DNA of 64,000 nucleotides, taken from assembly GCA_002483365.1 (NCBI GenBank), contig DLHT01000018.1:388411-452410 (forward strand), given 5' to 3'. Source of the DNA: Cellvibrio sp. UBA7661. GTDB taxonomy: Bacteria > Pseudomonadota > Gammaproteobacteria > Pseudomonadales > Cellvibrionaceae. A model generated the notes under the pieces. The model made no database searches. It saw only the letters and a list, made by a program, of their open reading frames with translations, and was not told the origin of the DNA. Positions 8,717 to 16,944 of the stretch are shown here, one piece after another; the first letter of the stretch is position 1, and each line of letters starts with the position of its first letter. Made by a program: the position numbers and the translations under genes.

Positions 8717-8731
8717 AGTCGGTTCCTATAA

Positions 8732-11680
8732 TTAGATGGTCATTACGACACGTAATGCATCCAAGCGGATTTTGGCTTGCCCCAAAAAGTGTTGACTTGC
8801 CGTCAAGCGCTGTTGCAAATAATCAATTTCTTCCTGGCGCACATTGGGGTTTACCGCTTTCAGCGCTTTCATGCGCGACAATTCACCATTCAATTGCTCC
8901 GTCACTTTGGCAGTTGCTTCAGCAATTAATTCCGCTTGTTTTGCAGCGGTAATTTCTTCTGCTTTTTGTACCATTGTTGTCAGCGTCGGGCGCGCATGGC
9001 GAACCAGATCCTGCGCATTATTACGCGGCACTTTCTGCAACAGCTTACTTAATTGAGTAATGCCAAGCACGTTAGATAAATCTTTGCCTTTATCATCCAG
9101 CAGCACACGCAATAACGATTGTGGCATATAGCGGAACAACTGCAACTCAGCCGGTGCCGGACAATGCAACACAAAAAGCGCTTCCAGCATCAAAGTGCCA
9201 GGTTTGAGCGGAGGCAACTTCAGGGTACAAAACGCTGTATTGCCAAATTCACTCAGTGAAATTAAATCCTGCGCACCATAAACCAACGGGTGTTCCCAAG
9301 TCAGGAATTGCATGTCTTCTCGGGAAAGTGCTTGTTGGCGATCATAGGTAATCGTTAATCCACTCTCGGGTAATCCGGGAAACTCTGCGATGCGCATATG
9401 ATCGCTCGGGTGCAGCACCAAACTCTTTTCGCTGTGTTTTTCATAATCGATGCCAAAGCTGTCAAACACCTGCTCCATATAATTGGGCAGCGCTGTGTTG
9501 ATGTCGTTATCAGACAGTGCATCCACCAAGGCTTGCGCCTGCGCGGGCTTGCATGAATTCAACTCAAGTAAACGATCACGCCCCTGTTGCAATTGTTCAA
9601 CCAAATTATTGGCAAATGTGCGGGTTTCGGCGGTGAGCGCTGCAAATGCGGGCTCATCATTACTCACCAATGCAGGTAATAAACGTTCGGCAAACTGCAC
9701 ATAAACGGCCTGCCCAATCGCACAGGTTTTTTCAAAGGCATTAAGCCCTTGGTGATACCAATCCAATAATTTTTCTTGCGCAGAATGCTGGTAGTAAGGC
9801 ACATGTACATTCACGGTGGCAGTTTGGCCGATGCGATCCAAACGGCCGATACGCTGTTCCAATAAATCCGGATTAGTGGGTAAGTCAAATAACACCAAAT
9901 CTTGCGCAAATTGGAAGTTGCGCCCTTCGCTGCCAATTTCAGAACACACCAATACCTGGGCACCATCTTCCGCCTCGGCAAAGTAAGCAGCAGCGCGGTC
10001 GCGTTCAATCAGGCTCAACCCTTCGTGAAATACCGCTGTTGTGAATCCTTTACGCAAGCGCAAATATTCTTCAAGTGTTTGTGCGGTATCGGCGTTAGCA
10101 CAAATCACGACGGTTTTTTTACGGCGATGTTGACGCAACCATTCAGCAAGCCAGGTTACGCGAGGATCTTGCACCCACCAATCGCTATCGATTTTTTGCT
10201 GCCAATATTGCTCGGCGCAAATTTGCGCGGACAATGGTTGCGCTTGCAGCGCCGCAACATCGTCTTGCTCCAGCTTTAATACATGTGGATGCAGTTTACG
10301 CTCGGGAAAACCGGCAACTGAATTGCGCGTATTGCGGAACAACACACGGCCTGTGCCGTGGCGATCCAGCAAATAACTGACTGCGGTATTCAATGCAGCA
10401 GACAAGCTCTGGCTTGTTGCAACACCTTGTAATTCACTCAAGGTTTCTGGCGGTAAATAATCCGCTAATGCGTTGACAATGGAAGCTGGAATGTCAGCAG
10501 GACGCTCTTGTCCTTGCTGTAACAATTGCTGCACCAAATCATTTAATGGTTGATAGGCTTTTTGTTCGGCAATAAATTTTTCCAGGTTGTAATAACGATC
10601 CGGATCGAGCAAACGCAAACGCGCAAAATGACTTTCCAACCCGAGCTGTTCCGGCGTTGCGGTCAGCAGCAATAAACCTTTGGCTTTTTTTGCCAAACCT
10701 TCTATGCAAGTGTAAGCCTTGCTCGGCTTTTTTTCTGACCATTGCAAATGGTGGGCTTCATCTACCAACAATAAATCCCACTCCGTTTGCACTGCTTGCT
10801 CGTAGCGATAATTATTTTTGGTGAGAAAATCGAGTGAACAAATAATTAATTGTGCGGTTTCAAATGGATTGCTGTTGTCGGCTGCTTTTTCAATATCATC
10901 TTCAAAATCATCGATGTAATCGACCGATTCTTCAACACTATCCAAACCAACCAAGGCATTGCAACGCGCTTCATCCAACAGAGTAAATGCCAAATTAAAA
11001 CGGCGCAGCATTTCAACCAACCACTGGTATTGCAAACTTGCGGGCACTACCACGAGCGCACGTTTGACACGGCCACTCATTAATTGTTGGTGCAACACCA
11101 ACCCTGCCTCGATAGTTTTACCCAAGCCCACTTCATCGGCGAGCAACACCCGCGGTGCGTGGCGTTGTGATACTTCACTCGCGATATATAACTGATGTGG
11201 AAGCAATTGCACGCGCGGCCCCGCCAATCCAAAAATCGATGATTGGCGATGCAAGTTTTGATAATGCAGTGTTTGGTAGCGCAGGGTGAAATGTTCGTGT
11301 CTATCGATTTGCCCAGCAAATAAACGGTCGCGCGGCGTGCTGAATTGTACAAAGCTGTCGAGTTCAAACTCGGGGATGGCCAGCTCTGTATCGTCTTTGG
11401 TGAGGCCCACATACATCAAACATCCCGCTTGTTCGACAATTCGGGTGATGGTTATTTTTGTGCCGTCCTGATGACGTACTTTTTCGCCCACTTCATATTT
11501 CACGCGGCTGACAGGTGCATTATCCATTGCATAAGTGCGCCGCTCGCCCGCCGCAGGAAAACTTAACGTCAAGCGACGGTTAGACACATCCAGAACAATT
11601 CCCAACCCCAAATCCGCTTCAGATTCACTGATCCAACGCTGACCGATAACAAACCCACCTGTTGACTGCGACTTACTCAC
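8732..11680 (-). CDS. rapA: RNA polymerase-associated protein RapA (HepA), SWI2/SNF2 ATPase
   Basis: A 982-residue protein colinear with the usual RapA (about 970). The N-terminal tandem Tudor-like region begins FVIGQRWISESEADLGLG, characteristic of RapA. Helicase motifs: DEVGLGKTIEAG (I), LLVDEAHHLQW (DEAH), LLTATP (III), and in the second lobe EGRNFQFAQ and LEQRIGRLDRIGQT. RapA binds core RNA polymerase and promotes recycling after termination. The start is GTG at 11680 with AGGT seven bases upstream. A 93-residue gene follows closely. Confidence 0.96.
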   Translation of the reverse strand: MSKSQSTGGFVIGQRWISESEADLGLGIVLDVSNRRLTLSFPAAGERRTYAMDNAPVSRVKYEVGEKVRHQDGTKITITRIVEQAGCLMYVGLTKDDTELAIPEFELDSFVQFSTPRDRLFAGQIDRHEHFTLRYQTLHYQNLHRQSSIFGLAGPRVQLLPHQLYIASEVSQRHAPRVLLADEVGLGKTIEAGLVLHQQLMSGRVKRALVVVPASLQYQWLVEMLRRFNLAFTLLDEARCNALVGLDSVEESVDYIDDFEDDIEKAADNSNPFETAQLIICSLDFLTKNNYRYEQAVQTEWDLLLVDEAHHLQWSEKKPSKAYTCIEGLAKKAKGLLLLTATPEQLGLESHFARLRLLDPDRYYNLEKFIAEQKAYQPLNDLVQQLLQQGQERPADIPASIVNALADYLPPETLSELQGVATSQSLSAALNTAVSYLLDRHGTGRVLFRNTRNSVAGFPERKLHPHVLKLEQDDVAALQAQPLSAQICAEQYWQQKIDSDWWVQDPRVTWLAEWLRQHRRKKTVVICANADTAQTLEEYLRLRKGFTTAVFHEGLSLIERDRAAAYFAEAEDGAQVLVCSEIGSEGRNFQFAQDLVLFDLPTNPDLLEQRIGRLDRIGQTATVNVHVPYYQHSAQEKLLDWYHQGLNAFEKTCAIGQAVYVQFAERLLPALVSNDEPAFAALTAETRTFANNLVEQLQQGRDRLLELNSCKPAQAQALVDALSDNDINTALPNYMEQVFDSFGIDYEKHSEKSLVLHPSDHMRIAEFPGLPESGLTITYDRQQALSREDMQFLTWEHPLVYGAQDLISLSEFGNTAFCTLKLPPLKPGTLMLEALFVLHCPAPAELQLFRYMPQSLLRVLLDDKGKDLSNVLGITQLSKLLQKVPRNNAQDLVRHARPTLTTMVQKAEEITAAKQAELIAEATAKVTEQLNGELSRMKALKAVNPNVRQEEIDYLQQRLTASQHFLGQAKIRLDALRVVMTI

Positions 11681-11834
11681 TCAAATACCTACTTATCGAA
11701 TACACGAGCATTGCTCAAGGAAAATTCAAAATGTTAAAAAGGCGCGCATGATACTGTTTTAGAGGCCACAAAACCAAAAAATTTGGCTGTTTGCTACGGG
11801 GCTTTTCTATAGAATCCCCTTATTAATCACACAA

Positions 11835-12779
11835 ATGGTAGCCCTTATGCACATCACTATGCCCGATGCCCAAAGTACACTCTACCTCGAACAATTAGTG
11901 GCCAAATCCAGCTTTTTGCGTTTGACCACCAGCAAAGCCCAGTACCCTGATTATCCCGGTGCAGGGCTTCCATTACTGGTAGTAGAAACGGGATTGTGCA
12001 GTGCGGTTATCGCACTGCAAGGTGCGCATTTACTTGAATTCAAAACCACTGACGGCGACCCGTTACTGTGGCTGAGCCCAAATTGTGATTTCACCCCCGG
12101 CGTAGCACTGCGCGGCGGGGTTCCTTTGTGCCTGCCTTGGTTTGGTGTAAACCAAACTGACCCGACCAAACCCAAACACGGATTTGCGCGGAATAACTAT
12201 TGGTCTTTGGGCGATGCTCATCTTTTAAGTGATGGTTCAGTCGAGCTGGAATTTTTATTTTTAAGCGACGCAAACAACCTTTTCCCGTACGATTTTTCTG
12301 CAGAGCTGCGCATGACCTTAGGCAAGAGCGCGAGACTGGAGCTCACGATCAACAATACCGATACTGAAGATTTTGACTGCAGTTGGGCGATGCACAATTA
12401 TCACCGCGTGCGCACTTTAGCGGATGTGCGTGTGTTGGGTCTGGCCGACAGGGATTATTTCGATAATTTTGAGCAACACGCTAAAAAACACCAAACCGGC
12501 GATGTCAGTTTTCTTACGCCGGTAGACCGTGTTTATCCTGCGGTAGAAAACCCGGTAATCATCAAAGGCTCGCCTTCAATCGAAATCACCCATCACAATT
12601 GCCCAAGTGTTGTCACCTGGAACCCGGGGGCAGAAGCGGCTGCGGATATCAAAGATATAGGTGCGGGGAATGAGCAATTTTATATCTGTGTAGAGCGTGG
12701 TGCGGTGTTGGGGGAGAAATGGCATCTGCCTGCTGGCACAAGCCAATCAGCGTGGATGGAATTCAAGCAAATCGATTAA
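11835..12779 (+). CDS. D-hexose-6-phosphate mutarotase-like aldose epimerase (YeaD family)
   Basis: A 314-residue galactose-mutarotase-fold protein. It shows the YeaD pattern GVALRGGVPLCLPWFG, KHGFARNNYW and the C-terminal VVTWNPG followed by FYICVERG. Conserved histidines (KHGFAR, AMHNYHRV) and a late glutamate fit the acid-base pair that interconverts alpha and beta glucose-6-phosphate. Cytosolic. The ATG at 11835 is drawn; ATG at 11847 is an alternative, and neither has a clear ribosome site. It stands alone, divergent from rapA. Confidence 0.88.
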   Translation: MVALMHITMPDAQSTLYLEQLVAKSSFLRLTTSKAQYPDYPGAGLPLLVVETGLCSAVIALQGAHLLEFKTTDGDPLLWLSPNCDFTPGVALRGGVPLCLPWFGVNQTDPTKPKHGFARNNYWSLGDAHLLSDGSVELEFLFLSDANNLFPYDFSAELRMTLGKSARLELTINNTDTEDFDCSWAMHNYHRVRTLADVRVLGLADRDYFDNFEQHAKKHQTGDVSFLTPVDRVYPAVENPVIIKGSPSIEITHHNCPSVVTWNPGAEAAADIKDIGAGNEQFYICVERGAVLGEKWHLPAGTSQSAWMEFKQID

Positions 12780-12780
12780 T

Positions 12781-12816
12781 TCAACATACTATTTCAACAT
12801 ACTATTTCAACATACC
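12781..12816. repeat. 13-bp tandem repeat, 2.8 copies
   Basis: TCAACATACTATT occurs at 12781-12793 and 12794-12806, with a partial third copy to 12816, starting directly after the mutarotase stop codon. No function evident. Confidence 0.85.
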
Positions 12817-12910
12817 ATGATTGCAGGGCATTGCTGCCCTGCTTGTTACATCCTTGCCGGCCACTTTTCTGGCAACCACCTCCCTGTTGATCAACGCGAA
12901 CAAAAACTGC

Positions 12911-13609
12911 TTAAACGGTCTTGCGCGATTTACGCAATCTCACCAACCCTACCAGACCCAATGCCCCCATAAACAACCCGAGCACTGAAGGTTCGGGTAC
13001 ATCTACAGGTGGATTAACCACCGGAATATCGTTGATTACAAACGAATTGTTGTAGGAATAGAAATGCGCGTTTCGAGCACCTGTAATGGTGAAGTGTGCA
13101 TAGGATGTCAGCCCTGTACCAGAGTGATCAATCGACTGGTTGAAATCCAAACTGGGCACAAATGGACTGGTATTGCTGAATGCATATTGTTGGCCCCACA
13201 CCACATCACCGTTATCGGCCAAGCCTCTCTGCTCAGTCCAGAGCAAATCCTGTCCGGCATTTTGGGTGAATAGCTGATCAAACAGGGTTTGGCGACCATA
13301 AGATGTCGAATCAATATCGAAAGTCACACTGTAGCCATTGACCGTAACCGTGTTGGTAAATGCTGGACCGAAGCCGGACATCTCCTGAAAAAACGAATTA
13401 CCCGAAGCAATTGTCCATTGGGTTGGATCGGTATTGGCAGTGATGGATTGGGTAAATGACAACCCCGCCAGATTCAGATCGGGGGTTCCAAATACCCCCG
13501 TATTATCAAATCCATAATCAATGGTTCCCGAGAAGGTGACCATCCACGCCGAGGCGTCTAAAGCACATGCACTTAGTGCAAATGCGGCAAACAGTTTCTT
13601 CATTTTCAT
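12911..13609 (-). CDS. PEP-CTERM sorting-signal protein
   Basis: A 232-residue exported protein. A Lys-rich signal peptide (cleavage near DASA|W) leads into a beta-rich body with many Asn, Ser, Thr and aromatic residues and no catalytic motif. The C-terminus is a textbook PEP-CTERM tail: VPEPS (about residue 204), a hydrophobic helix of about 17 residues, then a basic end (RLRKSRK). Such tails are recognised by exosortase/EpsH in strains making extracellular polysaccharide; no exosortase gene is in the window. A GTAGGG ribosome site precedes the ATG. It lies downstream of the CBM/di-haem gene but beyond that gene's terminator, so it probably has its own promoter. Confidence 0.88.
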   Translation of the reverse strand: MKMKKLFAAFALSACALDASAWMVTFSGTIDYGFDNTGVFGTPDLNLAGLSFTQSITANTDPTQWTIASGNSFFQEMSGFGPAFTNTVTVNGYSVTFDIDSTSYGRQTLFDQLFTQNAGQDLLWTEQRGLADNGDVVWGQQYAFSNTSPFVPSLDFNQSIDHSGTGLTSYAHFTITGARNAHFYSYNNSFVINDIPVVNPPVDVPEPSVLGLFMGALGLVGLVRLRKSRKTV

Positions 13610-13651
13610 AAGCCCTACCCGATAGATCTAGTTTTGGTTGATAAAACACTT

Positions 13652-13671
13652 AAAAAAGGGGCCGAAGCCCC
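13652..13671 (-). terminator. Intrinsic terminator of the di-haem fusion gene
   Basis: Read on the minus strand: GGGGC, loop TTCG, GCCCC, then six T. A second palindrome, GAGGAG-TCAGA-CTCCTC (about 13679-13695), lies just upstream between it and the stop codon. Confidence 0.92.
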
Positions 13672-13707
13672 ACAAGCGAGGAGTCAGACTCCTCAACAGC
13701 ACGAACC

Positions 13708-16599
13708 CTATAGCGATTTCAAAAATGCTTGTACGGCTGCTTTTTGGGTTGGCGAAAGTGCGTTGTAGTTGGCGCGGGCGTTAGTTCCCTCACCACCATG
13801 CCACTGGATAGCCTCATCGATAGTGCGTGCGCGGCCATCGTGTAAGTAGCTTTCTTTAGGTACACACACTTCCTGCCCATCCAGACCGAAAGCTGGCGCA
13901 TTGCCACGCAAACCAGTCACACCACCGGTTACACAGGCCGACACACCCAATCCCCACAAAGGCGCAGTACGCCACTCAGCACCCGATGCCTCACCTTCGC
14001 CAAGGTTATCGGCCATTTCAGGACCCATGTCATGCAACAACAAGTCGGTGTATGGCTGGATAGCCTGACTGCGCAATTCGGCGAAAGCCGCATATTGGCT
14101 GGTTACATAGCTGGGCGTGTGGCAGCCTTGACAGCCAATCGACTCAAACAACGTCTTCCCTTGGATAACTTCAGGCTTGTTGTAATCGCGTTGGCCGCGA
14201 ACACCTAACAGCGCAATGTATTTGACGAGGTTATCCAGATGCTGATTGGCGAGCTCTGACCCACTCGAACCACAATTGGTTTGGCTGGAACCACAATCAG
14301 GATTCGGCATTACGCTGGTCATTACCCCCATATCGGTATTAAACGCAGCAGCAATTTGGTGTTTGAGGCTGCCCGCCCCTGCTTTGTAACCAAACCGGCC
14401 AAGACGGGTTTCACCGGTCACAGGGTCAATTACCCGTTGTGCTTTACCGGAAATGCCATCGTTGTTGCTGTCATTGACATCTTCATTCGCGAGAATGGCT
14501 GATTCGGGAATCGCCTCAAGCAACCCCATACCGACCAACTGGGGAGCAAGACGAGCAGAGAAAGTCTCTGGCTGTACACCAGTGAATTGATAGTTAGGCT
14601 TACGCAGACCGTTCATTTCGGTCCAGGAAGCAATAACGGCAGCACCTTCGCTGGTTGCACCGCCATTTGCCAAAGGCTGGAGCACCTTGCCCAATAACGG
14701 ATGAGCGTTACCCAGCTGATCGCCTACTTTGAACACCCACCTATCCAAAGACTGCCCAATGCTCGCTACTTCAGCACGGCCATTGCGCTCGTGACAGTCG
14801 GCACAACGATCATTGATGTAACGGTTACCGGCTTTGCCGACCATTTCAGCAAAAACACCGTTCTCGCTGCTTTCATCGTGAGTGCCATCAACAAAAGACG
14901 TGTGATGTACCCGGCGACCCAGTACAAATGGCTGGCCATTCTCGTAACCCAAATTGTTGGCCATTTGTTGGAAGTGGCCGTCTGGCTCAGCGGTCATCTG
15001 CACATGCAATGTGGTATCGCCACCCAGGCGGGCGCTGACTGGCAGCGGGATAGAGTCGCGTTGTTTGAACAAGCCGCCCACAAATGCATTGCGATCAGTG
15101 ACATCCCAGGGAACCAGGCCTTGGCCTACGATGTAAAGATAGGTAGTACCGTAGTAGTTATCACGGCCACGCAATACACCGTTTTTATCGAGGAACTGGC
15201 TGATTTCAAATTCCATTTTGTCGCCCATCTGGATAGCGCGACCTTCGCGGCAGTTCCAGCTATCTTCTTTGTAGTAGTGGAAGCGGCTATCACCGGGCAC
15301 GTTGACGCGCTGCATGACACCATTGCCACAATATTCGGCTAGCGTATTGCGCCCCACATACCACCAGCGGTTTTCTGCTTGGGCATTATCGAGCAAGCCT
15401 TCAGCGCGCACATTCATGGCGATTTTGGTACCACCTTTGGCAACGTAATCGACGATCTCAATCGCTGCAGTGCGCTGCTCCCAGTAGAAAGTCAGGTAAT
15501 GATCGTATGCCTGGAAGTGATTTTCTTTCGCGTGACGGTCGCGGCCACGGTCGCTAATACGCGTTACCAACGCATCGCCACGATCATATTGAATGACCGG
15601 TTCAAGCGCTGTGTTCTGGTTGAATAACGGAGTGATGTTACCCAGAGCGATGCTGCTCGCCACGCTGCTTGAGCTGCTTGCAACAGGACTTGAGCTCGGC
15701 GCAACACTGGAACTGGGTACACTACTGGAACTTGGTGCGATACTGCTGGAGCTTGGTACAGCACTGCTTGGCTGGGAAGATGAACTCAAGGCTCCAAACG
15801 TAAAACTGGCCATTGTGGTTTCGCGTGCAAAACCAGCTGCAGTATCCCAGTAAGTACAGCGATAACTGATTTGATTACCCGCACTGAGCCCGCTGATGAC
15901 ATAAGTATTATTGCCGCCGGATTGGTTCATGCTCACATTTAGCTGACCACCGCCATTGACCGAGTAATGCAAGGTTGCCCAACCGCTGGTTGCCACATTA
16001 ACGGTGGCACTGCTCGCGCCGGTTTGCTGGATTTGGCAAATGCCGTTCGCAGCCGAACTGCTTGAAACTGCGCTTGCACTGGAGGGAGCCACTGAACTTG
16101 GTGCTACAGAGCTGGAAGGTGCCACTGAGCTGGGCGGTGCTATTGAACTGAGAGCTATCGAACTGGGAGCTGACGAACTCGTTACAGAAGAAGGTACTGA
16201 GCTGGAAGATGAGCTACCCAGAGTAAAAGTTGCCCAAGGCGAATCCACCGCAAAACTGCCATTAAAATACGTAAAACGATATTGGATCGTCGCACCGGCG
16301 GGTAAATTGGATAGATTTACAACCCTGCGACCATCTTGTAACACCATAGCCACATTGAGCTGGCCGCCACCGTTGATGATGTAATGCGCATCAGCCCAAT
16401 GAGTCGTATTCACATACAGTTGGGCGGCTGTTGTACCCGTCTGGGAAATACCAGTCACACTGGCAACCGACGAAGCAATACTGGAATTATTGGCTTGAGC
16501 TGAAACGATGGGGGCGAATCCTGTTGCGCACGCAACGGTAGCGATCAGGGCCAAACCACCCAAAGACAGTTTTTTGCGATTGACTAATAACCTATTCAT
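13708..16599 (-). CDS. Secreted fusion: two CBM56-like domains, poly-Ser linkers, di-haem c-type oxidoreductase
   Basis: A 963-residue exported protein. Signal peptide to about residue 35 (VSA|QANN). Two related beta-domains (about 45-128 and 185-270) each contain W-A-x-x-HY-x-x-NGGGQLNV and a late FTY or CTY, resembling CBM56-type beta-glucan-binding modules; the exact family is inference. They are joined by poly-Ser/Pro linkers (129-184, 271-316). A further domain (about 320-530) of unknown type precedes a di-haem oxidoreductase of the DUF1111/DHOR kind, with CADCH at 599-603, CGxCH-type CQGCH at 823-827 and the end motif YLHDGRARTIDEAIQWHGGEG split over 918-938. It probably binds polysaccharide and moves electrons outside the cell. 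A strong terminator follows. Confidence 0.85.
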   Translation of the reverse strand: MNRLLVNRKKLSLGGLALIATVACATGFAPIVSAQANNSSIASSVASVTGISQTGTTAAQLYVNTTHWADAHYIINGGGQLNVAMVLQDGRRVVNLSNLPAGATIQYRFTYFNGSFAVDSPWATFTLGSSSSSSVPSSVTSSSAPSSIALSSIAPPSSVAPSSSVAPSSVAPSSASAVSSSSAANGICQIQQTGASSATVNVATSGWATLHYSVNGGGQLNVSMNQSGGNNTYVISGLSAGNQISYRCTYWDTAAGFARETTMASFTFGALSSSSQPSSAVPSSSSIAPSSSSVPSSSVAPSSSPVASSSSSVASSIALGNITPLFNQNTALEPVIQYDRGDALVTRISDRGRDRHAKENHFQAYDHYLTFYWEQRTAAIEIVDYVAKGGTKIAMNVRAEGLLDNAQAENRWWYVGRNTLAEYCGNGVMQRVNVPGDSRFHYYKEDSWNCREGRAIQMGDKMEFEISQFLDKNGVLRGRDNYYGTTYLYIVGQGLVPWDVTDRNAFVGGLFKQRDSIPLPVSARLGGDTTLHVQMTAEPDGHFQQMANNLGYENGQPFVLGRRVHHTSFVDGTHDESSENGVFAEMVGKAGNRYINDRCADCHERNGRAEVASIGQSLDRWVFKVGDQLGNAHPLLGKVLQPLANGGATSEGAAVIASWTEMNGLRKPNYQFTGVQPETFSARLAPQLVGMGLLEAIPESAILANEDVNDSNNDGISGKAQRVIDPVTGETRLGRFGYKAGAGSLKHQIAAAFNTDMGVMTSVMPNPDCGSSQTNCGSSGSELANQHLDNLVKYIALLGVRGQRDYNKPEVIQGKTLFESIGCQGCHTPSYVTSQYAAFAELRSQAIQPYTDLLLHDMGPEMADNLGEGEASGAEWRTAPLWGLGVSACVTGGVTGLRGNAPAFGLDGQEVCVPKESYLHDGRARTIDEAIQWHGGEGTNARANYNALSPTQKAAVQAFLKSL

Positions 16600-16944
16600 A
16601 AATTACCCCGGTGCCTTATGTCGTTATTAACAGGGAATGTCGTAAACGTGACAGCAGGCAGGGAGTAAGAGAGGATGCGCCACCGAGACTGCTTTCACAG
16701 TTTCATGCTAACAGCCAATATTTTTTTGTCGTCTCATTCAACGTCGCAGCATCGCATGAAACCAACAATATTTAGCAAGTGGGAAGACAATGAAGAAATG
16801 GCTTATTTTTCATAGCGTTATTCAACCTTCAGGTGTTACTAACTCTGTGTAAATACCACCCAATAAAAAAGTGGCACAAGGTTGCATGGCATGAAAATCA
16901 TAGTTTGAGACAGCTAAAGACCAGATAAAGGCAATTTATGCTGC
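16600..16944. other. Intergenic stretch upstream of the di-haem gene
   Basis: About 345 bases between the start of the di-haem gene and the stop of the patatin gene, both on the minus strand. It must hold the di-haem promoter, but I see no convincing -35/-10 pair, operator palindrome or small gene. Confidence 0.4.

Noticed and set aside
14701..15342. 213-codon frame opposite the di-haem gene
   Set aside because: It is the antisense shadow of a strongly coding region with two CxxCH motifs on the other strand.
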